Shown piece after piece: positions 43,520 through 53,100 of a stretch of 64,000 bases of DNA. Within the stretch, counting starts at the first letter, position 1. Each line of letters begins with the position of its first letter. The position numbers were made by a program, and so were the translations under genes. Source of the stretch: Streptomyces lydicus (GTDB lineage: Bacteria; Actinomycetota; Actinomycetes; Streptomycetales; Streptomycetaceae); the NCBI RefSeq assembly GCF_001729485.1, contig NZ_CP017157.1:7688001-7752000 (forward strand), written 5' to 3'. Under the pieces are notes generated by a model that made no database searches, was not told the origin of the DNA, and worked only from the letters and a program-made list of their open reading frames with translations.

Positions 43520-44368
43520 CTAGGTTGCGTCGGATGCGTGGGTGAACTCCCGGATGAGTTGGGCGAGTTTTGTCGGCTGGTCCAGGGGGACGAGGGTGTA
43601 GCTGTCTGCTATCTCGACCAGCCGTCCGTGGGGGAGGAGTTCGGCGAGGCGTCGGCCGTGCTCGGGTGGCATCACGCGGTCTCCGCTTGCCCAGACCACG
43701 AGGGCGGGGGACGTGAAGCTCCGCAGGCGTTCGGCCGCGGCGAGCAGGAGGTTGGTGTCTGCCGCTGCGGCTCGCAGTGTTCGTACGGCGTCGTGGCGGA
43801 TCTCGGGCTGCTTCATGACCGGCTTCGTCCACCGGGCGGTGGCGGCGTCTCCGCGCAGTGTCAGCCACCCGAACGCGATCGGGAGGCGGCGGAGCGGCCG
43901 CAGCCTCATCTGCTGCATGAACAGCCCGAACATCCAGGGCGGGAGCTTGCCGGTGAGCACGAGTGTCTTGCCTGTCAGTCCTGGCGGGAAGTTGTCGAAC
44001 GCATCGCATGAGACGAGCACAGCCCGTCCCACGCGTGCGGCGCCGTCACACATGAGCAGTTGGACGAGTGCTCCGCCGGTGTCGTTGCCGACGAGGGTGA
44101 CGTCGTGGAGATCGAGGCGGTCGAGGAACTCCGTGACCAGCCGTGCCACCCCGGGCAGCGAGAGGTCGGCGTCGGCGTGCATCGCGCGACGGTGCGCGCC
44201 CAACGGCAGCGTCGGTGCCACGCACCGGTGGTCGGCGGACAGATCGGCGATCGGTCCGTCCCACAGCGAGGCGTCCATCATCAGCCCGTGCAGGAGCACC
44301 ACCGTAGGGCCGTCGCCGCCGGTGTCCTCGTATTCGATTGTCCCGGCGGACAGTTCGATCTCTCTCAT
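43520..44368 (-). CDS. alpha/beta hydrolase with aspartate nucleophile elbow
   Basis: A 282-residue hydrolase of the epoxide hydrolase/haloalkane dehalogenase type. HGLMMDASLW supplies the oxyanion hole. The elbow is GNDTGG, so the nucleophile is Asp96. The usual catalytic His block near the C terminus reads IADSYTLVPLDQP with no histidine; I recall the same replacement in related actinobacterial proteins, so it may be natural to this subgroup. ATG at 44368 with GGGAGA is preferred; the ATG at 44383 overlaps the stop of the upstream gene. Substrate unknown. Confidence 0.87.
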   Translation of the reverse strand: MREIELSAGTIEYEDTGGDGPTVVLLHGLMMDASLWDGPIADLSADHRCVAPTLPLGAHRRAMHADADLSLPGVARLVTEFLDRLDLHDVTLVGNDTGGALVQLLMCDGAARVGRAVLVSCDAFDNFPPGLTGKTLVLTGKLPPWMFGLFMQQMRLRPLRRLPIAFGWLTLRGDAATARWTKPVMKQPEIRHDAVRTLRAAAADTNLLLAAAERLRSFTSPALVVWASGDRVMPPEHGRRLAELLPHGRLVEIADSYTLVPLDQPTKLAQLIREFTHASDAT

Positions 44369-44379
44369 GTCGATCTCCC

Positions 44380-44937
44380 TCATGTCCGTTGGTGCAGCGG
44401 GGAATCTTCTGATGCGGCGGGGAGTCCGTCATGCGGCGACATCGGTGTCGCCTGGCGGGTGCCGTGCGATGTTTCCGTCGCATTGGCGATCAAGGCTCCG
44501 AACGCGAGCACGGCCGCGCCTGTCCGCACGCCGTGGGCGATCTGCCAGTGATCACGTACGGTCGCCCAGTCCCCGGGCGGCGCCTGCGCATTCCAGTCGA
44601 GCTGGTCGGCGTTGATGGGCATGTTGATCACAAGCGTCAGGGCGAGGATCCCGACCAGCAGGGTGAGGGCCATCAGCGTCAACCAGGGGGTGCGTCCTGA
44701 CGCCTTGAACGTGAAGGCGACGAGCAATGCCGTGGTGATCAGTGCCGGCAGGAGCGTGAAGACCGCGAGCTTGTCCAGCGAATCGAGTTCGACCTGGCGG
44801 ACCTGGGTGTACACGTGACGGTCGAAGCCCCGCAGGGACAGTTCGAGGACGAGCACGGAGACGAGGAAACCCGCGAAGACGCCCGAGAAAAACAGGCTGG
44901 CCCACCGCACGACCTTGGCAACCGGACTGTTCGGCAC
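44380..44937 (-). CDS. DUF1772 membrane protein (anthrone oxygenase-like)
   Basis: A 185-residue protein with four hydrophobic segments (about 8-30, 60-80, 88-108, 140-158) and the DUF1772 pattern SGVFAGFLVSVLVLELSLR and NMPINADQLDWNAQ. Some relatives are anthrone oxygenases in polyketide pathways; no polyketide genes are here. GTG at 44937 has GGGAGGA upstream. It lies between the NAD(P)-binding gene and the hydrolase gene, all in one direction. Confidence 0.88.
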   Translation of the reverse strand: MPNSPVAKVVRWASLFFSGVFAGFLVSVLVLELSLRGFDRHVYTQVRQVELDSLDKLAVFTLLPALITTALLVAFTFKASGRTPWLTLMALTLLVGILALTLVINMPINADQLDWNAQAPPGDWATVRDHWQIAHGVRTGAAVLAFGALIANATETSHGTRQATPMSPHDGLPAASEDSPLHQRT

Positions 44938-44966
44938 GTTTGTTCCTCCCTGTCGCGGCCGCGGGC

Positions 44967-45827
44967 TCATGAGCCGGCCGGGGCCGCGAAGGCGGCGATG
45001 TTGTCGGCGGCCCACGCGGCGAAGGTGAGTGCGGGGCGGCCCAGGAGCTGCTCCACGGTGTCCGTGGACGGGCCCGGCGTGCTCGCGTAGTCGGCCAGGG
45101 AGCCAAGGAGCCGGTCGGGGAGGTCCTCAGCCAGGCCCTGGGCGAGCATGGCCTGGCGGACCTGTTCGGGAGCGAGCTCCTGGAAGGACAGGTCCCGGCC
45201 TATGGCTTCGCCGATGAGGCGGACCTTGTCCCGCTGGTCGAGCGACTGTGGGCCGGTGAGCACATAGGCGCGCCCCGCGTGCACTGCGTGCCCGGGGCCC
45301 GCCAGTGCCCGTAGGGCCACCTCTGCGATGTCGCGCTGGTGGATCGGCGAGGTCGCCGCGTCGCCGTAGGCGCCACGCACGACGCCGGTCGCGCGGATCT
45401 GCGGGGCCCAGGCCAGCGCGTTGGCGGCGAAGTCGGCGCACCGCAGGAACGTCCATCGCAGGCCGGAGTCCCTGACGGCTTCCTCCACCGCTCTGAACTC
45501 GTCGGCGAACCGCCGGTGGCCGGCAGGGTGCTCCACGGTCGCGGCTGACAGCACCACCACCCGCCGCGCGCCCCGAGCCGCAGCCAGCGACAGCAGCTCG
45601 GCGGCGGCCCCACTGACGGCGCGCGGGCTGAGCAGGAGCGCCTCGACGCCGTCCGGCAATGCTGTGAGGCTGTCCGGTCTGGACGGATCCCCATGCACGA
45701 CCTGCGCACCATCGGGCAGAGCGGCGGCTGGATCGCGGGTTACCGCCACCACCTTCTCGCCGGCTTCCAGCAAGAGGTTCACCGCTTCCCGTCCGACGCT
45801 CCCGGTCGCTCCAATCACCACGAACAT
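44967..45827 (-). CDS. NmrA-like NAD(P)-binding oxidoreductase
   Basis: A 286-residue Rossmann protein of the atypical short-chain dehydrogenase class. The dinucleotide motif is VIGATGSVGREAVNLLL at the N terminus; the substrate part has SPIHQRDIAEVALRALAG and YVLTGPQSLDQRDKV. The YxxxK catalytic pair is not seen, as is common for NmrA-like proteins that may sense NAD(P). ATG at 45827. It is the first gene of the leftward three-gene set and diverges from marR. Confidence 0.9.
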   Translation of the reverse strand: MFVVIGATGSVGREAVNLLLEAGEKVVAVTRDPAAALPDGAQVVHGDPSRPDSLTALPDGVEALLLSPRAVSGAAAELLSLAAARGARRVVVLSAATVEHPAGHRRFADEFRAVEEAVRDSGLRWTFLRCADFAANALAWAPQIRATGVVRGAYGDAATSPIHQRDIAEVALRALAGPGHAVHAGRAYVLTGPQSLDQRDKVRLIGEAIGRDLSFQELAPEQVRQAMLAQGLAEDLPDRLLGSLADYASTPGPSTDTVEQLLGRPALTFAAWAADNIAAFAAPAGS

Positions 45828-45874
45828 GCCTATGCCCCCTCATTCCGACCCCCGTCATTCGGGTGCCGTAATAT

Positions 45875-45923
45875 ACGAGAACCGTAGCATATTGATTTGA
45901 GAGGCGTACATTATGGTTCCCGT
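45875..45923. promoter_or_regulatory. candidate MarR operator pair
   Basis: ACGAGAACCGTA (45875-45886) and the imperfect inverted partner TATGGTTCCCGT (45912-45923) bracket an AT-rich 25-base stretch. The second half-site covers the marR start codon, so binding would block both transcription directions. Confidence 0.5.
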
Positions 45924-46398
45924 AGAATCTGGGGATGCGGCCCGCCGCCGACGACGGGCCACGGTCGAGGTCAAGCAGGGACTGCGCGAGCTGGGCGCCG
46001 AGCTGACCCTGCTCAACCGCCAGGTCGGCACCCGCCTCGGACTCAAAGACATCGACCTGGACTGCCTCGACCTCATCAACACCCACGGTCCGCTGAGCCC
46101 GACCGCCCTGGCACGACGAGCCGGGCTGCACGCCGCCACGACGACCGGGGTTCTCGACCGGCTCGAACGCGCCGGCTGGGTGACCCGCGACCGCGACCCG
46201 GCGGACCGCCGGGCCTTCCTGGTCCGAGCCCTGCGCGACCGCAACGCCGAACTGCTGGAGCTCTTCGCCGGGATGAACTCCTCGGTGGAGCAGATCTGCG
46301 CCGATTACGACGACGCCGAGCTTGAACGGCTCGCCCACTTCCTCCGCCGCACCGCCGACGCCGGGCGAAACGCGGCCGAGGGACTGGCCGGCAACTGA
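45913..46398 (+). CDS. MarR family transcriptional regulator
   Basis: A 161-residue winged-helix regulator: LDCLDLINTHGPLSPTALARRAGLHA, read as helix 2 and the recognition helix LHAATTTGVLDRLERAGWV, and wing RDRDPADRRAFLV. ATG at 45913 with GAGAGG eight bases upstream. It probably represses itself and the divergent NAD(P)-binding/DUF1772/hydrolase set in response to a small phenolic or lipophilic ligand. Confidence 0.92.
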   Translation: MVPVESGDAARRRRRATVEVKQGLRELGAELTLLNRQVGTRLGLKDIDLDCLDLINTHGPLSPTALARRAGLHAATTTGVLDRLERAGWVTRDRDPADRRAFLVRALRDRNAELLELFAGMNSSVEQICADYDDAELERLAHFLRRTADAGRNAAEGLAGN

Positions 46399-46542
46399 CG
46401 GCGTCCACAGAGGCCGGGTCGCCTCAATCGCCACCTTCCGTAAAAATCCCGGGTCACATGCCTGGATCACCGGACCCTGGTGCGCACCCCTGCGCATGAC
46501 GCCACCCACAAACTGACCGACCATCAGGATGGCAACACAAAA

Positions 46543-46571
46543 GACCAGGTCAGAGCATGTCTGACCTGGTC
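46543..46571 (-). terminator. terminator of the tRNA-Thr gene
   Basis: Perfect 12-base stem (46543-46554 with 46560-46571) with GCATG loop, followed on the minus strand by TTTT; eight bases past the tRNA. Confidence 0.9.
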
Positions 46572-46579
46572 CCAGGTGG

Positions 46580-46653
46580 AGCCGCCTTCGGGATTCGAAC
46601 CCGAGACCTACGCATTACGAGTGCGTTGCTCTGGCCAACTGAGCTAAGGCGGC
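46580..46653 (-). tRNA. tRNA-Thr (anticodon CGU)
   Basis: 74 bases fold into a full cloverleaf: acceptor GCCGCCT/AGGCGGC with unpaired T, D arm GCTC/GAGC, anticodon stem ACGCA/TGCGT with loop CTCGTAA and anticodon CGT, T arm TCGGG/CCCGA with TTCGAAT loop. CCA is not encoded. It reads ACG threonine codons. I looked for a duplicated 3' end indicating an integrated element and saw none in this window. Confidence 0.97.
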
Positions 46654-46743
46654 GTGGTGCGCGGCCCAGTCTACACATGCCGGAGGGGTGGTCCGTAACC
46701 GATTGCGGGGCTGGTCAGGGGGCGGGCGGGGATGTGAGGGGGG

Positions 46744-48333
46744 TCACTTGCAGTGTTTGTTCTTGGGCGGGGTGGTGCCGTCCAGGAGGTAGGTGTTGAC
46801 GGCGGTGTCGATGCAGTCGCTGCCGCGGCCGTAGGCGGTGTGGCCGTCGCCCTCGTAGGTCAGGAGGGTGGCGTTGGTGAGCTGGGCGGCGAGGGCCTTG
46901 GCCCAGGTGTAGGGGGTGGCCGGGTCGCGGGTGGTGCCGACGACGACGATCGGGGCGGCGCCCCTGGCGGGGATGCGGTGGGGCGTGCCGGTGGGCTTGA
47001 CCGGCCAGTACGCGCAGTTCAGGGCGGCCCAGGCGAAGTTCTCGCCGAAGACCGGGGAGGCCCTGCGGAAGCTGGGCACGGCGGCGCGGACCTGCTCGGG
47101 GCTGGTGAAGGCCGGCGCGAGGTCGAGGCAGTTGACGGCGGGGTTGGCGTACATCTGGTTGGCGTAGCTGCCGTTGGGGTCGCGTTCGTAGTAGCTGTCG
47201 GAGAGGGTGAGCAGCCCGCGGCCGTTGCCGGCCTCGGCCTGGGTGAGGTACTCGCGGAGCATGGGCCAGGCGCGCTGGTCGTACATCGCGGCGATCACGC
47301 CCGTGGTGGCCAGGGATTCGGTGAGCTTGCGCGCCTCGCCCGTCTCCGCCGGGTGGGCGTCGAGCTTCTTGAAGAGCGCGGAGAGCCGGCGGCCGGCGTC
47401 CGCGGCGTTCTTGTGGCCGAGCGGGCAGTCCTTCTGCTTGACGCAGTCCGCGGCGAACGCCGTGAAGGCCGTGTTGAAGCCGACGGTCTGGTCGAGGTTG
47501 ACGGTGCGGGAGTCGAGGTCCGGATTCATCGCGCCGTCCAGGACCAGACGGCCGGAGCGGGTGGGGAAGAGACCGGCGTAGGTCGCGCCGAGGAAGGTGC
47601 CGTAGGAGGCGCCCATGTACGCCAGCTTCTTGTCGCCCAGGACGGCGCGCAGCACGTCCATGTCGCGGGCCGCCTCGATGGTGGAGACGTGCGGGAGCAC
47701 CTTGCCGGAGCGGGCCTCGCAGCCCTTGGCGAAGTCGCGGTAGGCGGTGACCAGCTTGTTGACCTCGGCCGGGTCGTCCGGGGTCTGGTCGACCTGGGTG
47801 TAGCGGTCCATCTGCTTGTTGGAGAGGCACTCGACCGGCTCGCTGCGGGCCACGCCGCGGGGGTCCATCGCGACCAGGTCGTAACGGGCGCGGACGGCCG
47901 GGCCCTGGGGCGCGTACTGCTGGAGGTATTCGATCGCCGAGCCGCCGGGGCCGCCCGGATTGAGCAGCAGGGAGCCGAGCCGGCTACCGGGCCCGGTGGC
48001 CTTCTTGCGGGCCACCGCGAGCTTGAGGTCGGTGGCCGCGCTGGGGTGGGCGTAGTCCAGGGGAGCCTTCATCGTCGCGCACTCGAAGCCGGCCACTCCG
48101 CAGGGGTGCCAGCTCAGCTTCTGGTCGTAGTACGGGCGCAGCGCGGCCGGGACGGTGGCCGGCAGGGGCTCCAGCGTGGCGTCCGCGGCGGGGCGCTGGG
48201 CGCCGGCCTCGGTCGTACGGCCCGAGGACGTCTCGGCGCGGGGGGACGAACTCCCCGAGGAGCAGCCGGAGATCAGCAGAGCGGTGGCCGCGAGGGCGGC
48301 GGCGGAGGTGCGGAGCAGTCGGCTGGTGGCCAT
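46744..48333 (-). CDS. tripeptidyl aminopeptidase-like alpha/beta hydrolase lipoprotein (SlpD/SlpE type)
   Basis: A 529-residue exported peptidase. The lipobox ALLISGC makes Cys24 the lipidated residue. The core resembles Streptomyces mycelium-associated tripeptidyl aminopeptidases: oxyanion part LNPGGPGGSAIEYL, nucleophile Ser243 in MGASYGTFLG, acid Asp in VVVGTTRDPATPYTWA and base His in GDGHTAYGRG, with the TAP-like C-terminal domain. It cleaves peptides outside the cell. Upstream lies a hexanucleotide repeat. ATG at 48333. Confidence 0.93.
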   Translation of the reverse strand: MATSRLLRTSAAALAATALLISGCSSGSSSPRAETSSGRTTEAGAQRPAADATLEPLPATVPAALRPYYDQKLSWHPCGVAGFECATMKAPLDYAHPSAATDLKLAVARKKATGPGSRLGSLLLNPGGPGGSAIEYLQQYAPQGPAVRARYDLVAMDPRGVARSEPVECLSNKQMDRYTQVDQTPDDPAEVNKLVTAYRDFAKGCEARSGKVLPHVSTIEAARDMDVLRAVLGDKKLAYMGASYGTFLGATYAGLFPTRSGRLVLDGAMNPDLDSRTVNLDQTVGFNTAFTAFAADCVKQKDCPLGHKNAADAGRRLSALFKKLDAHPAETGEARKLTESLATTGVIAAMYDQRAWPMLREYLTQAEAGNGRGLLTLSDSYYERDPNGSYANQMYANPAVNCLDLAPAFTSPEQVRAAVPSFRRASPVFGENFAWAALNCAYWPVKPTGTPHRIPARGAAPIVVVGTTRDPATPYTWAKALAAQLTNATLLTYEGDGHTAYGRGSDCIDTAVNTYLLDGTTPPKNKHCK

Positions 48334-48454
48334 GCCGGTTCCTTGGTGTCGGTCCCTGGAAGCTGGAGTGCGGAGTCTGGCGTGCGGTGGATCCCTGGAG
48401 TGGTGGGGCGGGCGGGCGGAGGGTCGGGGAGGAGCGGAGGGGGCGGGGTGCGGC

Positions 48455-48510
48455 GGCTTCGGCTTCGGCTTCGGCTTCGGCTTCGGCTTCGGCTTCGGCT
48501 TCGGCTTCGG
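48455..48510. repeat. hexanucleotide microsatellite (GGCTTC)n
   Basis: About nine uninterrupted copies of GGCTTC, 56 bases, 122 bases upstream of the lipoprotein start and 118 bases past the holB stop. It is not inside a recognised gene. The 294-base gap otherwise has no gene. Confidence 0.9.
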
Positions 48511-48627
48511 ACTGAGAGTAGTTGAGTGGTTACTTTTTGTGGTTGTTCTCGGGAGGGGTGGTGGAGGGGTGGGGCTGTTCCCGGCGGCGGGTGAGAAGGG
48601 GGTCGGTGGGAGGGGCCGGCGGTGGGG

Positions 48628-49887
48628 TCAGCCGGCTCGGAGGGCCGCGGTCATGGCCTCCACCGCCAGGAGCGGGGCGACGTTGCGGTCGAGGGCCTCA
48701 CGGCAGGCGATGACCGCTTCTATCCGACGGAGGGTGCGCTCGGGCGTCGACCCGGCGGCGATGCGCCGGACGCTGTCCTGCACCTCGTCATTGGCGAGGG
48801 GAACCGAGGCGCCCATCTGGACGGCGAGGACGTCGCGGTAGAAACCGGTGAGGTCGACCAGGGCGAGGTCGAGGCTGTCGCGCTGGGTCCGGGTCGAGCG
48901 GCGCTTCTGCTTGTCCTGGAGCTCCTTCATGGCGCCGGCCGTGCCGCGCGGCAGCCGGCCGCCGGTCCCGGAGGCGGCGCCGAGCGCGGCCCGCAGCTCC
49001 TCGGTCTCCTTGGCGTCGATCTCCTCGGCGACCTGCTTGGCATCCTCCCCCGCGGCGTCGATCAGTTCCTGGGCGGCCTTGAGGCAGCCGCCGATGTCGT
49101 CGACGCGGAGCGGCAGCTTGAGCACCGCCGCGCGCCGGGTGCGGGCGCGCTCGTCGGTGGCCAGCCGGCGGGCCCGGCCGATGTGCCCCTGGGTGGCACG
49201 GGCGGCACGGTCGGCGGCCTCCGGCTCGATGCCGTCGCGCCGGACCAGGACGTCGGCGACCGCGGCCACCGGCGGCGTACGCAGCGAGAGGTGGCGGCAA
49301 CGGGAGCGGATGGTGGGCAGGACGTCCTCGATGGAGGGCGCGCACAGCAGCCAGACCGTACGGGGCGCGGGCTCCTCGACGGCCTTCAGGAGGACGTTGC
49401 CGGCGCCTTCGGTGAGACGGTCGGCGTCCTCCAGGACGATCACCTGCCAGCGCCCGCCGGCCGGGGAGAGCGAGGACCGGCGGACCAGGTCACGGGTCTC
49501 CTTGACGCCGATGGACAGCAGGTCCGTACGGACGATCTCGACGTCGGCGTGCGTGCCGACGAGGCTCGTGTGGCAGCCGTCGCAGAACCCGCAGCCGGGG
49601 GCGCCGCCGAGGGCACGGTCGGGGCTGACGCACTGCAGGGCGGCGGCGAAGGCACGGGCGGCGGTGGCGCGGCCGGAGCCGGGCGGGCCCGTGAACAGCC
49701 AGGCGTGGGTCATCTGCGAGGCGCCGCCCCGCTCGGCGGAGGGCTCCTGCCCCGGCTCCGGCCGCGCGCCGGGCGGTGCCTGCAGCGCCGCGTGCTCAGC
49801 GGTGACGAGGGCGTCCGCGTCACGTGCGGCAGCGGCCAGCTGCGCCGTCACCCGGTCCTGGCCGACCACGTCGTCCCATACCGCCAT
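48628..49887 (-). CDS. holB: DNA polymerase III subunit delta'
   Basis: Clamp-loader subunit. The 419-residue protein begins MAVWDDVVGQDRVTAQL and has a P-loop GPPGSGRATAAR in which the usual Lys is Arg, typical of delta' which need not hydrolyse ATP. The zinc module is CGFCDGCH, then VETRDLVRRSSLSPAGG-like sensor region (VKETRDLVRR), and SRCRHLSLR sensor 2. A 40-residue segment around CPRSTGE-like positions is replaced by a low-complexity insert near 300-330. ATG at 49887. It is 225 bases downstream of tmk and is part of the tmk-holB pair. Confidence 0.93.
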   Translation of the reverse strand: MAVWDDVVGQDRVTAQLAAAARDADALVTAEHAALQAPPGARPEPGQEPSAERGGASQMTHAWLFTGPPGSGRATAARAFAAALQCVSPDRALGGAPGCGFCDGCHTSLVGTHADVEIVRTDLLSIGVKETRDLVRRSSLSPAGGRWQVIVLEDADRLTEGAGNVLLKAVEEPAPRTVWLLCAPSIEDVLPTIRSRCRHLSLRTPPVAAVADVLVRRDGIEPEAADRAARATQGHIGRARRLATDERARTRRAAVLKLPLRVDDIGGCLKAAQELIDAAGEDAKQVAEEIDAKETEELRAALGAASGTGGRLPRGTAGAMKELQDKQKRRSTRTQRDSLDLALVDLTGFYRDVLAVQMGASVPLANDEVQDSVRRIAAGSTPERTLRRIEAVIACREALDRNVAPLLAVEAMTAALRAG

Positions 49888-50112
49888 CGCTGCCGCCGCT
49901 CCTGTCGTGCCGTACTGCTCGAAACCCGCCTGACCCATTGTGGTGCAACCCACTGACAAACGAATCCGGAGGCGGAAACGGCCGTGGCCGCAGCGTAGGT
50001 GCTGCGGCCACGGCCGGTGTGGCGCTCGTCGCGCGAGTGACGGGCCGCTCGCGTGACGGGTCCGCTCGTGGGGCCTCCGAGGCCGCCGGGCGGCCCGCAC
50101 GGCCCCGTCGGG

Positions 50113-53100
50113 CTAGCGGCGGCGTCCCCGGCCGCCGCGGCGGCCGTCGTCGCCGGCGCCGTCGTCCGCGTCCTCGTCCGCCCGCGGGCCGAGCAGTTCG
50201 TCGGCGAGCGACGGCAGGTCGTCCAGCGGGGTCTCCTCCGCCCATTCGGGGCGCGGGCGGGCCCGCCGCGGGGCCTGCGGGGGCTCGACGGGGCGACCCG
50301 TCGCCGGGTCGATCTGCGGCATCTCGCGGGTGCGCTCGACCCCACCGGCGTCGGCACCCGCATCAGCGCCGGCGCCCGGCGTCTCCTTGCGGAACATCCA
50401 CGGCGGCACCCGGTCGGCGGGGTCGTTGCCCCGTACGCCCTCGGGGCGCGCGTCGTCGGCCCGTACGGGCGGCAGCACGGCGGTCTCCTCCACGTCGGAG
50501 CCGCCGGAGCCGCCCGCCCCGTCGGAGCCGTGGTCGTCGCGCGTCTCGCGGAACGACGGCAGTACCGCCGTCTCGTCCGCCGCGCCGGGAACGTCCGGCG
50601 ACGCGGGCCGCGGCAGCGACTCCGTCCGCTCACGGTCGGAGCCGGCAGAACCGGAAGGACCGTCAGCGGGAGCGCCGGAATCCGATGCGTCGGCCGCGTC
50701 GCCGCCCTCCGCGAAGCGCTTCCGCAGGTCCGCCACCGGCGTCTCCGCGGTCGGTGCCTCGGCGGCCTCGGCCGCCGCAGCCTCCGCCGCAGCCGCCTCC
50801 GCAGCTGCCGCCCGCCGCGCCTCCTCGGCGCGCAGCAGGGCCTCCTCGGCCTTGCGCTGCTTCTCCAGGCGGCGCTCCTCGGCCTCCTTGCGCAGCCGCG
50901 CCTGCTCCTCGTGCTCCCTGCGCAGCCGCTCCTGTTCGGCCTGGCGGGCCCGTTCCTCGGCCTCGCGACGGGCGCGCTCCGCCTCCGCCGCCTGGCGGGC
51001 CTCCTCGGCGCGCTGCCGGGCCTCGGCCGCCTGGCGGGCGGCCTCCAGCGCCTTGGCCTGCTCGGCCTCCTCGCGCTTGCGCTCCTCCTCCTCGGCGCGC
51101 AGCCTGGCCAGCTGCTCCTGGCGCTCACGCTCCAGGCGCGCCTCCTCGGCCTTGCGGGCGGCCTCCTCCTCGGCGCGTCGGCGGGCCTCCTCCTCGGCCG
51201 CCTTACGGGCCTCGGCCTGCGCCTTGACCTCGGCCTCGGACAGCGGCAGCACCTGGTCGAGGCGGTGGCGTACGACGGTGGTGACGGCCTCCGGCTCCTG
51301 ACCGGCGTCGACGACCAGATAGCGGGCCGGGTCGGCGGCGGCCAGGGTCAGGAAGCCGGCCCGGACCCGCTGGTGGAACGCGGCGGGCTCGGACTCCAGC
51401 CGGTCGGGCGCCTCGGTGAAGCGCTCGCGGGCGGTCTCCGGCGAGATGTCGAGCAGCACGGTCAGGTGCGGGACCAGACCGTCCGTCGCCCAGCGGTTGA
51501 TCCGGGCGATCTCCGTGGGGGCGAGGTTGCGGCCGGCGCCCTGGTAGGCGACCGAGGAGTCGATGTACCGGTCGGTGATGACGATCGCGCCGCGCTCCAG
51601 CGCGGGCCGGATCACGCTGTTGACGTGCTCGGCGCGGTCGGCGGCGAACATCAGCGCCTCCGACCGGTCCGAGAGCCCGGTCGTCGCGACGTCCAGGATG
51701 ATCGACCGCAGTCGCTTGCCGATGGCGGTGGCGCCCGGCTCGCGGGTCACCACGACCTCGTGGCCCTTGCCGCGGATCCACTCGGCGAGCGCCTCGACCT
51801 GGGTGGACTTGCCGGCGCCGTCGCCGCCTTCCAGGGCGATGAAGAAGCCGGTGGGGGCGGGCGCCTGCGCCGGGTCGCCGCCGCGCAGCGCCTCACGCAG
51901 CTCGCGCCGCAGCGGTACGCCCTGCCGGTCGTCGAGCTTGCCCAGCACCCAGGCGGCCACGGGCAGCAGCAGCGCGCCGACCAGCATCAGGGTGTAGGCG
52001 GCGCCCCCGTAGGAGAAGTTGAAGGTGCCGTTGCCGACGTGGTGCGGGCCGATGACGGCCGCGAGCAGCGGCGCGACGACGGCGGCCAGCGCCACCGCGA
52101 GCCGGACGACGGCCTGCAGATGCTCGGTCGTACGGGCGGTGCGGGACTCCTCGGCCTCCTGGTCCAGCAGGACGTGTCCCGTATTGGCGGCGATGCCCGC
52201 GCCCACGCCCGCCAGCAGCGCGAGCAGGAGCACCGTCGTGGTGTCCGGGACCAGGCCCATGGCCAGCAGCGCCAGCCCGGTCACGGCGACCGCGAGGGCG
52301 AGCAGCCGGCGCCGGGCCAGCGCGGGCAGCACGCGGTGGGCGCCCCGGATGCCGGCGGCCGTACCACCGGTCAGCACGAGCACCAGCAGCGCGAAGGTGG
52401 CCGGTCCGCCGGCCAGGTCGTAGGCGTGCAGGACGGCCAGCGAGACGGCCGCGGAGATCCCGGCCGCGACGGTGGCGCAGGCCAGCACCAGCGCCGGGAT
52501 CGCGCCCGTACGGCCCCTGTCGGCGCCGGCCTTCTCACCCTGGGGCGCCGTGGTCCTGGGGCGGCGCAGCCCCTCCAGGGGGGAGCGCGGCCGGGGCGTG
52601 TCCGCGCCGGGCAGCTCGATGAAGTAGAGGATCGATACGGAGGCCGCGAACAGTCCGGCGGCCACGTAGGAGCCGAGGGCGGCCTGGTGCAGGTGGAACC
52701 AGTCGAGGCCGGTGCCCAGCAGCTTGCTGATGAGGGTGACGACCACCAGGGCGGCGGCCGCGATCGGCAGCGAGACGAAGGTGGTGCGCAGCGAGAGGCG
52801 GCGCAGGGCGTCCAGGTTGTCGGGCAGCGGGCGCCCCGCGGCGCCCTCGGGGGGCGGCGCCGGCAGCAGACCGGGGGCGGCGCTCTCCCGGCAGACGGTC
52901 CAGAAGCGCTCGGCGACGCCGGTGACGAAGACCGTGACCAGCAGCCAGGCCAGTGCGTCACCCGGGGTCCAGTCGATCCACAGGGGCGCGATGACCAGCA
53001 GCGCGAGCCGCAGCACGTCCGCGCCGATCATCGTCCAGCGTCGGTCCAGCGGCCCGGAAGGCGCCGTCAGCGTGGACAGCGGGCCCAGCAGGACGGCCCC

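Noticed and set aside
46580..46653. tRNA-Thr as attachment site of an integrated element
   Set aside because: No second copy of the tRNA 3' end and no integrase or excisionase gene in the window.
48155..48841. Plus-strand frame with (GF)n across the hexanucleotide repeat
   Set aside because: The GF run comes only from the microsatellite; flanking sequence has no coding signal and overlaps two real genes on the other strand.
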